Positions 25,302-36,190 are shown, counted from the stretch's first letter. The stretch is 43,115 nt of DNA from an uncultured Acidobacteriota bacterium (GCA_902826515.1 CADEFD010000030.1:1-43115), one strand, 5' to 3'. The notes: generated by a model not told the origin, from the sequence alone. Numbers and translations: made by a program.

Positions 25302-27325
25302 GCGCGACGGCGCCCCGTCGGCGGCGCCGGGGTGTCCCGACTCCGGCTATTCCGAGGGTTCACCAAAAAAGCGCCGCACCTGCTCCATGTCGTAGGTGAC
25401 CGGGGCCGGCGGCAGCGAGGCCAGGAAGCGCCGTCCGTAGCCCATCGAACGGATGCGCGGATCGAGCACCGCCAGCACGCCGCGGTCGTTCCGGTGGCGG
25501 ATGAGGCGACCGAGCCCCTGCTGCAGCGCGAGGATGGCGAGCGGCACCTGATAGGCCTCGAATGCGCTCGCGCCCTGGGCGGCCAGGGCGTCGATGCGTG
25601 CTGCCACGATCGGGTCGCCCGGCGAAGCGAACGGCAGCTTGTCGATGATGACGGCGCTCAGCTGGTCGCCCTGCACGTCCACGCCCTGCCAGAACGACGA
25701 GGTCGCAAAGAGCACGGCGTTGGGCGTGCGGCGGAACTCGGCGAGCAGCGTCGAGCGCGGCGCCGTGCCCTGCACGAGCACCGGGTATTCGAGCTCGGGT
25801 TCGAGGCGCTGCACCACAGCCCGCATCGAGGCGTAACTCGTGAAGAGCACGAAGGCGCGGCCGCGCGAGCAGCGCAGCAGCTGGCCCGCTTCCCACGCCA
25901 CCGCTTCCGTGTAGCGCTCCTCGCGGGGCAGCGGCATGCGGCGCGGCAGGTAGAGCAGCGTCTGGCGCGTGTAGTCGAACTCCGATGGCACCGACAGCAC
26001 GTCGGCGTCCTCGAGACCGAGCCGCTCCTTGATGTAGTCGAAGCGGCCCTCCACGGTGAGGGTGGCCGAGGTGATGATGGTGGCGCGGCGCTGCCCGGTG
26101 ACCAGGTCGCGCACGATGCGCGAGACGTCGATGGGCGCGGCGCGGAGCTGCACGGCGCGGCCCTTCACCTCGAGGAAGTAGACGTAGGCCGGATCGGCGC
26201 AGGCCAGCAGGAAGCGCAGGTCGGCGGCCATGTCTCCGGCCCGGCGCGCCACGGCCGTGAGGTCGTCCGACACCGCCGCGTCATCGGCCGGAGCCTCGCG
26301 GTCGCGGCCCGCGGCCGTGAGCGCGCACGTGGCCTGCAGCCCGTCGAGGGCGCCGGCCAGGTCCAGGCCCGTCTGCAGATGGTCGGCGAACCACTCGCGG
26401 GCCACGCGCAGGCGTTCGTCGCCGCGGCTCATGCGGGCGAGCGCCAGGCCGCTGAAGAAGGCGCGCGCGTGGTCCACGACACGCATCACGCCGCGCGAGG
26501 CATCGTGTTTCGCGGTGGCGCCCGGCGCGACCACCGCCGCCCTGAGCGCCGCCTCGGCGTCGCGGCCGAGGTCGTCGATGCGCAGGTTGCTCACGCCGCG
26601 TCCGAAGTACTGCGTGGCCACGTCCTCGAGTTGGTGCGCTTCGTCGACGACCAGCTGAGGGCACGACGGGATCACCTCACCGTAGGCACTCTCGCGCACC
26701 GCCGCGTCGGCGCAGAGCAGGTGGTGGTTCACGATCACCACGTCGCTCTCGGCGGCCCGCTGCCGCATGCGCGTCACGAAACATTCGCTGTGGCGTGGAC
26801 ACTCCGAGCCGAGGCAGGTGTCGGCGGTGGCGGAGACTTCGTGCCAGAGCGCCAGGTCCTCCGGCAGTTCGGCCAGCTCCGCGCGGTCGCCGGTGTCGGT
26901 CTTCGGCGCCCAGTGCTCGATGACCGGCAGGAACACGGCGTCGTCGGAGTTGAGGTGCCGGCCGCGCACGCCCTGCCGTGAGCGGTACTCCTCGAAGCGG
27001 TGCAGGCAGAGGTAGTTGGCCCGCCCCTTCATGCACGTGGCCGTGAAGGGGAGGCCGAGCGCGCCGCGCAGCGCCGGCACGTCCTTTTCGAAGATCTGTT
27101 CCTGGAGGTTCTTCGTGCCGGTCGAGACGAGCACGCGGCGGCCGCTCAGCACCGCCGGCACGAGATACGCCATCGTCTTGCCGGTGCCGGTGCCGGCTTC
27201 CGCCATGAGCACGCCGCCCTCGTCGATCGCGCGCGCCACGGCGACCGCCATCCGCCGCTGGCCGTCGCGGGGCTCGAACTGCGGAAGGGCCCGCGCCAGC
27301 GGGCCGTCGTCGGCGAAAGCGCGCG

Positions 27326-28615
<1,290 letters not shown>

Positions 28616-28644
28616 GGAATTGGGCACGCGGAAAAGACGCGGCC

Positions 28645-29106
28645 CTACGAGGCCGTCGCCGGATGACTGCGATCGTCGAGCCGGCCGATCTTGGCGACCC
28701 GCTGTTCGTGCCGGCCGCCGGCGAACGGCGTGTCGAGGAAGGCCGCGACGATGCGCTCGGCTTCTTCGATGCCGGTGCGCCGCGCGCCGAGCGTGAGGAC
28801 GTTCAGATCGTTGTGTTCGCGGGCCAGCACGGCGCCCTCGACATCGACGATCGGCGCCGCGCGCACGCCGCGCACCTTGTTGGCGGCAATCGACATCCCG
28901 ACGCCGCTGCCGCAGACGAGGATGCCGCGGTCGGCGCGACCGCCGGCGACGGCATCGGCCACCTGCACGGCGTAATCGGGATAGTCGACCGACGAGGTGG
29001 AAGCCGTGCCGACATCGTGCCAGGCCACGCCCCGCGCATCGAGCGCGCGTTTGAGCGCTTCCTTCAACTCGAAGCCTGCGTGATCGGCGCCGAGCGCGAC
29101 GAACAT
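28645..29106 (-). CDS. rpiB: Ribose-5-phosphate isomerase B
   Basis: A 153-residue RpiB/LacAB-type isomerase of the pentose-phosphate pathway (ribose-5-P to ribulose-5-P). Key parts are [11 protein letters not shown], the catalytic C65 ([20 protein letters not shown]) and H98 ([12 protein letters not shown]). It starts at ATG 29106, the first gene of the directon that runs to 20835. A TACAAT box lies exactly 6 nt upstream with no ribosome site, so the mRNA is predicted to be leaderless. Confidence 0.96.
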   Translation of the reverse strand: MFVALGADHAGFELKEALKRALDARGVAWHDVGTASTSSVDYPDYAVQVADAVAGGRADRGILVCGSGVGMSIAANKVRGVRAAPIVDVEGAVLAREHNDLNVLTLGARRTGIEEAERIVAAFLDTPFAGGRHEQRVAKIGRLDDRSHPATAS

Positions 29107-29112
29107 GCCGAG

Positions 29113-29118
29113 ATTGTA
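29113..29118 (-). promoter_or_regulatory. -10 box of rpiB, overlapping that of rlmI
   Basis: On the minus strand TACAAT is followed by six bases and then ATG 29106. It shares two bases (29117-29118) with the rlmI box on the plus strand. Confidence 0.55.
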
Positions 29119-29122
29119 CACT
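29117..29122 (+). promoter_or_regulatory. -10 box of rlmI, overlapping that of rpiB
   Basis: TACACT, then AGCGGG, then ATG 29129. There is no Shine-Dalgarno. The two divergent start codons are only 22 nt apart. Confidence 0.55.
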
Positions 29123-29128
29123 AGCGGG

Positions 29129-30289
29129 ATGGCCGCTGTTTCGATCTCGCCGCGTGGGGAAGCCCGTCTGCGCCACGGCCATCCCTGGATCTATCGTTCG
29201 GACGTGGATGCCGGCGGCGCTGCCGGCGGTGACGTCGTGACGGTGCGCGGCGCGCGCGACCGTGTGCTCGGGCAGGCGTTCTTCAGCGATCGCTCGCAGA
29301 TCGCCCTGCGCATGGTGACGCGCGACGATCGGCCGGTGGACGAGGCGTTCTGGCGGGCCCGGCTCGAAGCGGCGATCGGCTTCCGCTCCACGCTCGGCAT
29401 CGACGCCACGGCCTGCCGGCTCGTCCACGGCGAGGCGGATCTGCTGCCGTCGATCATCGTGGACCGCTACGGCGACGTCCTGGTCGTGCAGACGCTGTCG
29501 CAGGGCTCCGATCAGCTGCTGCCGGTGCTCACGCGGCTGCTGGCCGAGCTGACCGGCGCCACCGGCATCATCGAACGCAACGATCCGCGCGTGCGCCAGC
29601 TCGAAGGTCTCGAGTCGCGCGTGTCGGTCGTGCACGGCGAGGTGCCGGCGCGGGTGGCCGTGCGTGAAGGGCCGGTCGAGTACGACGTCGACGTCCACGG
29701 CGGCCAGAAGACCGGCCTCTTCCTCGATCAGCGCGAGAACCACGCCGCCGCGGCCGGCTACGCGCGTGGCCGGCTGCTCGATGCCTTCAGTTATCACGGC
29801 GGCTTCGCGCTGGCGCTCGCCGCCGCGTGTTCGAGCGTCGAGGCGCTCGACGTGTCGGCCGACGCCGTCGCGACGATCGCGTCGAATGCGCTCAAGAACC
29901 GGCTGCCGCACGTGCAGGCCCGCGAGGCCAACGCCTTCGACGAACTGCGCCGTCTGGAGAAGGCCGGTGCGCGCTACGAGACGGTGGTGCTCGATCCGCC
30001 GGCGTTCGCGAAGAACAAGGCCTCGGTCGAGAAAGCGCTCTCGGGCTACAAGGACATCAACCTGCGGGCGCTGCGCCTGCTCGAGCCCGGCGGTTTCCTC
30101 GTGACGTGTTCGTGTTCCCACCACGTGGACGAGGACACCTTCGCGGAGGTCGTGCACGCGGCGGCCGCCGACGCCGGCAGCCTTGTCTCGGTGGTCGAGC
30201 AGCGCACGCAGGGGCGCGATCACCCGGTACTCCTCGGCGTGCCCGAGACCAAATACCTGAAGTGCCTGATTCTGCGGAAACTGGCCTGA
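29129..30289 (+). CDS. rlmI: RlmI-like 23S rRNA (cytosine-5) methyltransferase
   Basis: A 386-residue class I SAM-dependent methyltransferase. The N-terminal PUA domain ([20 protein letters not shown]) is followed by a central domain ([20 protein letters not shown]) and the catalytic Rossmann domain: [25 protein letters not shown] (SAM loop), [12 protein letters not shown] and [12 protein letters not shown] with the catalytic Cys. Family members methylate C1962 of 23S rRNA. The start at ATG 29129 is chosen over an upstream in-frame ATG that would overlap rpiB and the promoter. Confidence 0.94.
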   Translation: MAAVSISPRGEARLRHGHPWIYRSDVDAGGAAGGDVVTVRGARDRVLGQAFFSDRSQIALRMVTRDDRPVDEAFWRARLEAAIGFRSTLGIDATACRLVHGEADLLPSIIVDRYGDVLVVQTLSQGSDQLLPVLTRLLAELTGATGIIERNDPRVRQLEGLESRVSVVHGEVPARVAVREGPVEYDVDVHGGQKTGLFLDQRENHAAAAGYARGRLLDAFSYHGGFALALAAACSSVEALDVSADAVATIASNALKNRLPHVQAREANAFDELRRLEKAGARYETVVLDPPAFAKNKASVEKALSGYKDINLRALRLLEPGGFLVTCSCSHHVDEDTFAEVVHAAAADAGSLVSVVEQRTQGRDHPVLLGVPETKYLKCLILRKLA

Positions 30290-30462
30290 TTTCAGCCTTT
30301 GACGCCGTCGGGCGCCCCTGACCGCTGATGCGTTCTGACCGCTCGTTCCATGCCGTCAGGTGATGTCATGTGCCTGGCTGATGGGAGTGGAAATTTTCGC
30401 CGATATACGGGTAAGATTCCCCACCCAGTCTCTGGCGTCTCACGTTTTTGGAGGACCGAGCA

Positions 30463-31812
30463 ATGACCTACGGTCAGTACCGCCCCGTTGCGGGCGCGTT
30501 CGCGTTGACAGCGTTGATGGCAGTGCCCTCGTTCGCGCAGACCGCTGCGAACGCTCCGACGTTCACGAAGGACGTCGCGCCGATCTTCCAGGCGAAGTGC
30601 GAGTCGTGCCACCGGCCCGATTCGATCGCGCCGATGTCGCTCGTCACCTACGAGCAGTCGCGTCCGTGGGCGCGCTCGATTCGTGACCGCGTGCAGACGC
30701 GGCAGATGCCGCCCTGGCACATCGACAAGTCGCTCGGCATCCAGCACTTCGAAAACGACCGGTCGCTCTCCGACGCCGAGATCGACACGATCGTGAAGTG
30801 GGTGGCCGCCGGCGCGCCGAAGGGCGACGTGAAGGACATGCCGAAGGCCATCGAATGGCCGGTGAACGACGGCTGGAACTTCGAGAAGCTGTACGGCAAG
30901 CCCGATCTCGTCATCAAGTCGCCTGCCTACACGCAGAAGGGCAACGCGATGGACGCCTGGTACAAGCCGGTGCAGGCCACGGGCCTCACGGAAGACCGCT
31001 GGGTGCGCGCCATCGAAATGCGTCCGTCCACCGTGCCCGGCCGCAAGATCACGCATCACGCGCTGGCGCGCCTGCAGCAGGACGACGGCGAAACCGGCAA
31101 CTCGGCCGCCGCCGGCGGCGACGACCCGGGCCCGGGCCTCTTCATGGAATGGGCCGTCGGCAAGCAGGGCGAGATCATGCGCGAGAACTCGGGCAAGCTC
31201 ATGAAGCCCGGCTCGAAGATCGTGTGGGACATCCACTACCACGCCGTGGGTGAGGACATCACCGACACGGTGGAACTGGGCATCTACTTCTACCCGAAGG
31301 GCCAGGAGCCGAAGTTCCGCCAGACGCTGGCGCTCTTCAGCGGCATCACCGGCGGCAACCGCGCCCTCGACATCGCGCCCAACTCGCTCAGCGTCACGCA
31401 GGGCTTCCACGTGATGAAGAAGGCCGGGCGGGTCGAGAACTTCCAGCCGCACATGCACCTGCGCGGCAAGGCGATGTCGATGGAAGCCATCCTGCCGACC
31501 GGGCAGGTGCAGATGCTCAGCCAGGTGAGCGACTACAGCTTCAACTGGCACACCAACTACGTCTACGCCGACGACGCCGCGCCGCTGCTGCCCAAGGGCA
31601 CCATCCTGCGCATCACCTCGTGGCACGACAACACGGCCGCCAACAAGAACAACCCCGACCCCAATCAGTGGGTGGGCTGGGGCGACCGCACGGTGGACGA
31701 AATGGCGCACGCGTGGGTGAACATCACCTACATGGACGAGGCCGACTTCAAGGTCGAAGTCGAAAAGCGCAAGGCCAAGACGGCCACCACCTCGGACCGT
31801 CAGCAGCAGTAG
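30463..31812 (+). CDS. Secreted c-heme/PHM-like type II copper monooxygenase-domain protein
   Basis: 449 residues from ATG 30463 (GGAGGA 7 nt upstream). The signal peptide ends near SFAQ25. An N-terminal cytochrome-c-like domain has one heme motif, C46-ES-C49-H50 (FQAKCESCHRPDS). The second part carries the ligand order of peptidylglycine hydroxylating and dopamine beta-monooxygenases: H198-H199 (ITHHALA), H258 or H260 (WDIHYHAVGE), H330-x-H332 (FQPHMHLRGKAM) and M414 (TVDEMAHAW). Spacings of about 60, 72 and 82 residues are close to PHM (64, 70, 70). The function is probably oxygen-dependent hydroxylation in the envelope, with electrons possibly supplied through the heme. The substrate is unknown. 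A strong terminator follows the gene. Confidence 0.85.
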   Translation: MTYGQYRPVAGAFALTALMAVPSFAQTAANAPTFTKDVAPIFQAKCESCHRPDSIAPMSLVTYEQSRPWARSIRDRVQTRQMPPWHIDKSLGIQHFENDRSLSDAEIDTIVKWVAAGAPKGDVKDMPKAIEWPVNDGWNFEKLYGKPDLVIKSPAYTQKGNAMDAWYKPVQATGLTEDRWVRAIEMRPSTVPGRKITHHALARLQQDDGETGNSAAAGGDDPGPGLFMEWAVGKQGEIMRENSGKLMKPGSKIVWDIHYHAVGEDITDTVELGIYFYPKGQEPKFRQTLALFSGITGGNRALDIAPNSLSVTQGFHVMKKAGRVENFQPHMHLRGKAMSMEAILPTGQVQMLSQVSDYSFNWHTNYVYADDAAPLLPKGTILRITSWHDNTAANKNNPDPNQWVGWGDRTVDEMAHAWVNITYMDEADFKVEVEKRKAKTATTSDRQQQ

Positions 31813-31821
31813 CAGGCCGCG

Positions 31822-31833
31822 GAGCGGCCGCTC
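31822..31833. repeat. Perfect 12-bp palindrome after the heme-copper gene
   Basis: GAGCGGCCGCTC begins 9 nt after the stop codon at 31812. Its role is unclear. It lies upstream of the terminator at 31855-31892 and could be a short stem that protects the mRNA end. Confidence 0.35.
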
Positions 31834-31854
31834 TGTAAACGACGAAGGACTACG

Positions 31855-31892
31855 CGGGGGTGCTGTCAATGGGCGGCACCCCCGTTTTCTTT
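31855..31892 (+). terminator. Rho-independent terminator or attenuator
   Basis: The stem CGGGGGTGC (31855-31863) pairs perfectly with GCACCCCCG (31876-31884) around a 12-nt loop, followed by TTTTCTTT. It lies 18 nt before the next start codon, so it can end the upstream transcript or attenuate read-through into the next gene. Confidence 0.8.
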
Positions 31893-31910
31893 GTGATGGA
31901 GTGGACGGCA

Positions 31911-32771
31911 ATGACTCGTTTCTTCTCGCTTCGTGCGATGGCGTCCGCCGCAGTGGTGGCGGCGGCCGTGGCTTTCACCCTGGTCTCGCCCGAGGGGCGG
32001 CAGCTGCCGCTCGAGGCGCTCAAGGACAGCGGCCAGCAGATCTACCCGGCCTTCGAGGGCTGGTACCAGAACCCCGACGGCAGCTACAACCTGCTCCTCG
32101 GCTACTACAACCGCAACCAGAAGCAGACGATCGACATCCCGGTGGGCCCGAACAACCGGGTCGAGCCCGGCGGACCCGACCTGGGCCAGCCCACACATTT
32201 CACGCCGCGGCGCGGCTGGGGCGTGTTCGCCATCAAGGTGCCGAAGGACTTCGGCAAGGACAAGCGCTTCACCTGGACCATCGTGGCCAACGGCAAGCCG
32301 GCCTCGGTGCCGGTGGGCCTCATTCCCGACTACCAGATCGAGCCGTTCAAGGACATGGGCGAGGGCAACACGCCGCCGGTGCTGAAGTTCACGCCCACCG
32401 GCAAGACGTTCACCGGGCCGCCGGTGGAAACCGCGCTCACGCTGAGCGGCACGGTGGGGCAGCCCGTGACGCTCGAAGTCATCACCACCGACGACCTGCA
32501 CACCGAAGAAGGTGAGAGCCCGGCCGCGGCCAGCCGCACGCCGCGGCTCGTGCAGTCGTGGCACCTTCACCGCGGACCGGCCGGCGGCGACGTGAAGTTC
32601 TCCGAGCAGCGCCCGAAGATCGGCGCTGATGGCAAGTCCACGACGACCGGCACGTTCACGGCGCCCGGCGAGTACGTGCTGCGCGCGCAGGCAAACGACA
32701 GCTCGGGCGAAGGCGGCGGCGGCTTCCAGTGCTGCTGGACCAACGCCTACGTGAAGGTCACGATCAAGTAG
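31911..32771 (+). CDS. Secreted beta-sandwich protein of unknown function
   Basis: 286 residues from ATG 31911; GGAG lies about 10 nt upstream. An N-terminal hydrophobic segment (MASAAVVAAAVAFTLVSPEG) is probably a signal peptide or anchor. The body is strand-rich: IYPAFEGWYQNPDGSYNLLL, NRVEPGGPDLGQPTHFTPRR, then an Ig-like end (APGEYVLRAQANDSSGEGGG). The adjacent Cys pair in GFQCCWTNAYVKV near the C-terminus is striking. I do not recognise the family. Its position between a heme-copper protein and an Oar-like receptor suggests an envelope role. The terminator just upstream implies its own start or regulated read-through; no promoter is obvious. Confidence 0.75.
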   Translation: MTRFFSLRAMASAAVVAAAVAFTLVSPEGRQLPLEALKDSGQQIYPAFEGWYQNPDGSYNLLLGYYNRNQKQTIDIPVGPNNRVEPGGPDLGQPTHFTPRRGWGVFAIKVPKDFGKDKRFTWTIVANGKPASVPVGLIPDYQIEPFKDMGEGNTPPVLKFTPTGKTFTGPPVETALTLSGTVGQPVTLEVITTDDLHTEEGESPAAASRTPRLVQSWHLHRGPAGGDVKFSEQRPKIGADGKSTTTGTFTAPGEYVLRAQANDSSGEGGGGFQCCWTNAYVKVTIK

Positions 32772-32826
32772 CGATCCGCGACGGCCGCGGCTCGCCGCGC
32801 CGAATCGGGAATATCGTGCTGCACCC

Positions 32827-32864
32827 AGCCGGTCGGCTTTGCGCCGACCGGCTTTTTGTTTTTT
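32827..32864 (+). terminator. Strong Rho-independent terminator
   Basis: AGCCGGTCGGC (32827-32837), loop TTTGC, GCCGACCGGCT (32843-32853), then a T-rich tail to 32864. A perfect 11-bp stem and long T-run end the 30463-32771 transcription block. Confidence 0.93.
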
Positions 32865-32931
32865 CACCCATCGCGTCGTCCAATGCGATGGATTGTCTTT
32901 GATTGTTGATTCGCCGAATCGATGCTATCGA

Positions 32932-32946
32932 CATGCATCATGCATG
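32932..32946. promoter_or_regulatory. 15-bp palindrome upstream of the TonB receptor promoter (possible operator)
   Basis: CATGCAT-C-ATGCATG is a perfect 7-bp inverted repeat with one central base, in an unusually AT-rich stretch. It ends 38 nt before the -35 box at 32985. Its position suits an activator or repressor site. Smaller inverted repeats (GATTCGCCGAATC at 32909-32921 region) lie just upstream. Confidence 0.4.
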
Positions 32947-32984
32947 AAACCCCTTGTTTTTCAGGGATTTCTGGTGTTTCGCCG

Positions 32985-33013
32985 TTGACTCATGCGCGTG
33001 ACGTCTGTAGCCT
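32985..33013 (+). promoter_or_regulatory. Predicted promoter of the TonB-dependent receptor gene
   Basis: TTGACT (32985-32990), a 17-nt spacer and TAGCCT (33008-33013). The start would be near 33020, leaving a leader of about 70 nt with GGAGG (33078-33082) before ATG 33091. Together with the terminator and the palindrome this accounts for the 319-base spacer; I see nothing else in it. Confidence 0.5.
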
Positions 33014-33090
33014 ATGTCGCGGCGCGGACTTCGCATGTCGAGTCGCGTCGCGCCAGATCCGGTCGATGTTTGCACTTGGAGGTTGGAAGC

Positions 33091-36090
33091 ATGTCGAGTA
33101 GAACCAGGCTAGCGTTGGCGCTGTGCCTGGCGTTCGTGGGAGTTGGACTTCTGTCAGCCCCCGCCTACGCTCAGAGTGCCATCAGTGGTGTGGTGAAGGA
33201 CGAAACGGGCGCGGTGATGCCCGGTGTGTCGGTCGAAGCCGCAAGTGACGCCCTCATCGAAAAGGTGCGCACGGCGGTGACCGACGAAAACGGGGCCTAC
33301 CGCATGATCGACCTGCGGCCCGGCAAGTACCTGCTGACCTTCACGCTGCAGGGCTTCAATGTGATCAAGCGCGAACTCGAGCTGCCCTCGAACTTCGTGG
33401 CCACGATCAACGCGGAACTCGCCGTCGGCACCCTGCAGGAATCGGTCACGGTGTCGGGGCAGTCCCCGCTCGTGGACGTGCAGAGCAACGTCAAGCAGCA
33501 GGTGCTGTCGCGCGACGTGCTCGATGCCGTGCCGACCGCCCGCACCATCCAGGGCCTGGGACAGCTGATTCCTGGTGTGACGTTCAACCAGCCTGATGTG
33601 GGCGGCTCGCGCGCCATGCAGCAGGTCTACTTCTTCGTCCGCGGCACCGGCTCGGCGCAGACGGTCGTGCTCGTCGACGGCCTGATGACCAACGGTCTCA
33701 TGGGCGACGGCGCCGTCAACGCCTACCACAACGAGGCGATGACGCAGGAAGCCGTGTACATGACCTCGGGCGGCAGCGCCGAGACCATGACGGGCGGCGT
33801 CACGCTCAACCTGGTGCCCAAGGACGGCGGCAACCGCTTCTCCGGTGGCTTCAAGTACGCCAAGAGCCCGGCCTCGTGGCAGGGCGACAACCTGACCGAC
33901 GAGCTCAAGTCGTTCAACGTCCGCGCTGTCGACAAGGTCGACAACTTCTACGAAGCCAACTTCGAGTTGGGCGGGCCCATTCTCCGCGACAAGCTGTGGT
34001 TCTTCGGCGCCTACCGCAAGGCGCGCTACGACAAGCCGATCGCCAACACCTTCAACCTGCCGAGCGGAGTGCCGGCGCCCCAGGCGTTTGCGCAGTGCCT
34101 GTCGGGTGCCATCAGCTGCGAACAGGGTATTTCAGACGAGAAGATGGACAACCCGATCCTGCGGCTCACCTGGCAGATGTCGCAGAAGAACAAGTTCGCC
34201 GTCTACTACGACCGCGCCCTTCGCCTGCGCGGCGCCGCCATGGGCAATGCGACCGACCCGCGCACGGCGTCGGTGGTGTGGAACACCCCGATCTTCGCAA
34301 CCGGTTCGGCCAAGTTCACCTCGACCCTGTCGTCGAGCCTGCTGCTCGAGACCGGCTTCTCGTTCAACCGCGAGCGCTACGACAACCTCTATCAGGACGG
34401 GATCTTCGCCGAACGCGGCACCCCCGAGTGGTACCGCAACGTGCGCAAGAACGACCAGAGCACGGGCTTCCTGTGGAACGCCTCATCGGCGCAGCTCGGC
34501 AACTACCCCGACCGCTACACCGTGTCCACGGCGATCTCGCGGGTGACCGGTTCGCACACCGCCAAGCTCGGCGTGCTGTATGGCTGGGGGCCCTACCGCC
34601 GCTACAACAACGCCAACGGCGACCTCTATCAGACCTACAACAACGGCGTGCCGCTGCAGGTCACCGTCCTCAATACGCCGCTCGAAGTGCAGGAGAACAT
34701 GGACGGCCAGTTCGCCGCCTACCTGCAGGATTCGTGGCGCCTGGGTAATGTCACGGTCAACTACGGCATCCGTTACGACCGCGTCGCACAGAGCGTCGCC
34801 GGTCAGGAGGCCCAGATCGGCCGTTTCGCCAACTCGCCGGCCTACGACGACATCAAGATTCCGACCTGGACCGACATCTCGCCTCGGACGTCGGTCGTGT
34901 GGGACATCTTCGGCAACGGCAAAACCGCCGTGCGCGGCGGCTACAACCGCTTCATGACGGCGCAGACGGTGGGTCTGGCGCAGCTCTACAGCCCCACGGC
35001 ACTGACCACGGCGAACATCGCGTGGCAGGACCTGAACGGCGACGACATCGCCCAGGGTGAACGAGGCTGCACCTACCTCACACCCGGCTGCGAAATCAAC
35101 CTCGCGCAGCTGCCGGCGAACTTCGGCATCCGCGCGCTGGCAACGCCCGACCCGGACATCCAGCGGCCCGGCCAGCACGCCTTCAACCTCGGCGTGACGC
35201 AGGAGCTCTTCAACCGCATCACGCTGACCGGCGAGTGGTATCACAACCGCTTCTTCGACATCACCGAGCGCAACAACGTGCTGCGGAATTTCGACAGCTA
35301 CACGCGGGTCGATGTGGTGAGTCCGCTTGACGGCAAGGTCATCCCGGCCTACAACGTGAAGCCCGAGTTCCTCTCCGCCGTGCAGAACGTGGACGTCCAC
35401 GACCCGGACATCAAGCGCGTCTACAACGGCTTCGAGCTCGGCTTCAACGCCCGGCTGCCGCGCGGCGCCCGGGTGTTCGGCGGGTTCAACCTCGAGCGGA
35501 CGCTGGCCGATACGTGCAGTGCCGGCACCGACCCGAACTTCACCGTCAACTGCAACCAGTGGGACAACGGCATTCCGTGGCAGACGCAGTTCAAGCTGTC
35601 GGCCGTCTACCCGTTGCCCTTCTGGGGCATCACTGCGAGCGGATCGTTCCGCAGCCTCTATGGCTACACCGTCGGCACGGCCGCCATCCCCTACGGCGTC
35701 TTCACCTTCGGCACGGGACTGACCCAGCCTCAGGGGCAGGGCACGTTCTGGCAGGTGACGCGCACGACCCGCTACGCGGCGAATTGTGCGGCTCCGTGCC
35801 GCCCGGGCGAGCTCGTGATTCCCGGGTTGACCACGGCCACCCTCAACGTGCCCCTGCGGGCGCCTGAGACCGAGTACATGCCGCGCATCAACCAGCTGGA
35901 CTTCTCGCTGAGCAAAGTCTTCACGGTTCGCGGCGTCCGGCTGCTGCCGAAGGTTGACGTCTTCAACGTGACCAACTCCGACCGCTGGTCGAGCGTCACG
36001 ACGGCGCAGTTCGGCGCTGCGACCTATCTCCAGCCGTCAACCATCCTCCAGGGCCGTCTGATCCGGCTGGCGATCGAGTCGAGCTGGTAG
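33091..36090 (+). CDS. Oar-like TonB-dependent outer-membrane receptor with carboxypeptidase-regulatory domain
   Basis: 999 residues. The signal peptide ends near SAPAYAQ28. A CarboxypepD_reg-like domain (AISGVVKDETGAVMPGVSVE, about 29-110) precedes a plug domain (RTIQGLGQLIPGVTF, FVRGTGSAQTVVLVDG, GGVTLNLVPKDGGN). A large beta-barrel follows to the C-terminus (LDFSLSKVFTVRGVRLLPKV, ending with IRLAIESSW and a terminal aromatic). This is the Oar/SusC-related type common in Acidobacteriota, used for import of peptides or glycans or for export-linked functions; the ligand is not visible. It is monocistronic, framed by two strong terminators and preceded by its own promoter. Confidence 0.93.
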   Translation: MSSRTRLALALCLAFVGVGLLSAPAYAQSAISGVVKDETGAVMPGVSVEAASDALIEKVRTAVTDENGAYRMIDLRPGKYLLTFTLQGFNVIKRELELPSNFVATINAELAVGTLQESVTVSGQSPLVDVQSNVKQQVLSRDVLDAVPTARTIQGLGQLIPGVTFNQPDVGGSRAMQQVYFFVRGTGSAQTVVLVDGLMTNGLMGDGAVNAYHNEAMTQEAVYMTSGGSAETMTGGVTLNLVPKDGGNRFSGGFKYAKSPASWQGDNLTDELKSFNVRAVDKVDNFYEANFELGGPILRDKLWFFGAYRKARYDKPIANTFNLPSGVPAPQAFAQCLSGAISCEQGISDEKMDNPILRLTWQMSQKNKFAVYYDRALRLRGAAMGNATDPRTASVVWNTPIFATGSAKFTSTLSSSLLLETGFSFNRERYDNLYQDGIFAERGTPEWYRNVRKNDQSTGFLWNASSAQLGNYPDRYTVSTAISRVTGSHTAKLGVLYGWGPYRRYNNANGDLYQTYNNGVPLQVTVLNTPLEVQENMDGQFAAYLQDSWRLGNVTVNYGIRYDRVAQSVAGQEAQIGRFANSPAYDDIKIPTWTDISPRTSVVWDIFGNGKTAVRGGYNRFMTAQTVGLAQLYSPTALTTANIAWQDLNGDDIAQGERGCTYLTPGCEINLAQLPANFGIRALATPDPDIQRPGQHAFNLGVTQELFNRITLTGEWYHNRFFDITERNNVLRNFDSYTRVDVVSPLDGKVIPAYNVKPEFLSAVQNVDVHDPDIKRVYNGFELGFNARLPRGARVFGGFNLERTLADTCSAGTDPNFTVNCNQWDNGIPWQTQFKLSAVYPLPFWGITASGSFRSLYGYTVGTAAIPYGVFTFGTGLTQPQGQGTFWQVTRTTRYAANCAAPCRPGELVIPGLTTATLNVPLRAPETEYMPRINQLDFSLSKVFTVRGVRLLPKVDVFNVTNSDRWSSVTTAQFGAATYLQPSTILQGRLIRLAIESSW

Positions 36091-36098
36091 GGTAAGGC

Positions 36099-36127
36099 CG
36101 GGTTCCGGGACCGGGGTCCCGGGGCTG
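36099..36127. repeat. GC-rich dispersed repeat, copy C
   Basis: CCGGGTTCCGGGACCGGGGT followed by CCCGGGGCTGG lies between the receptor stop and its terminator. It is a diverged copy of the unit found at 3001, 9746 and 42082. Confidence 0.5.
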
Positions 36128-36139
36128 GATTCACGGATC

Positions 36140-36173
36140 AGGGGCGGGTCTTCGGACCCGCCCCTTTTTCTTT
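36140..36173 (+). terminator. Strong Rho-independent terminator with UUCG tetraloop
   Basis: AGGGGCGGGTC (36140-36150), loop TTCG, GACCCGCCCCT (36155-36165), then TTTTCTTT. A perfect 11-bp stem closed by a stable UUCG loop. Confidence 0.95.
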
Positions 36174-36190
36174 GCCCGCGTGCGCGGCGC

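Noticed and set aside
30290-30462. Small RNA, tRNA or strong promoter in the rlmI to heme-copper gene spacer
   Set aside because: No cloverleaf or stable hairpin is visible. A TAAGAT at 30412-30417 could be a -10 box, but without a convincing -35 or fixed spacing I did not list it.
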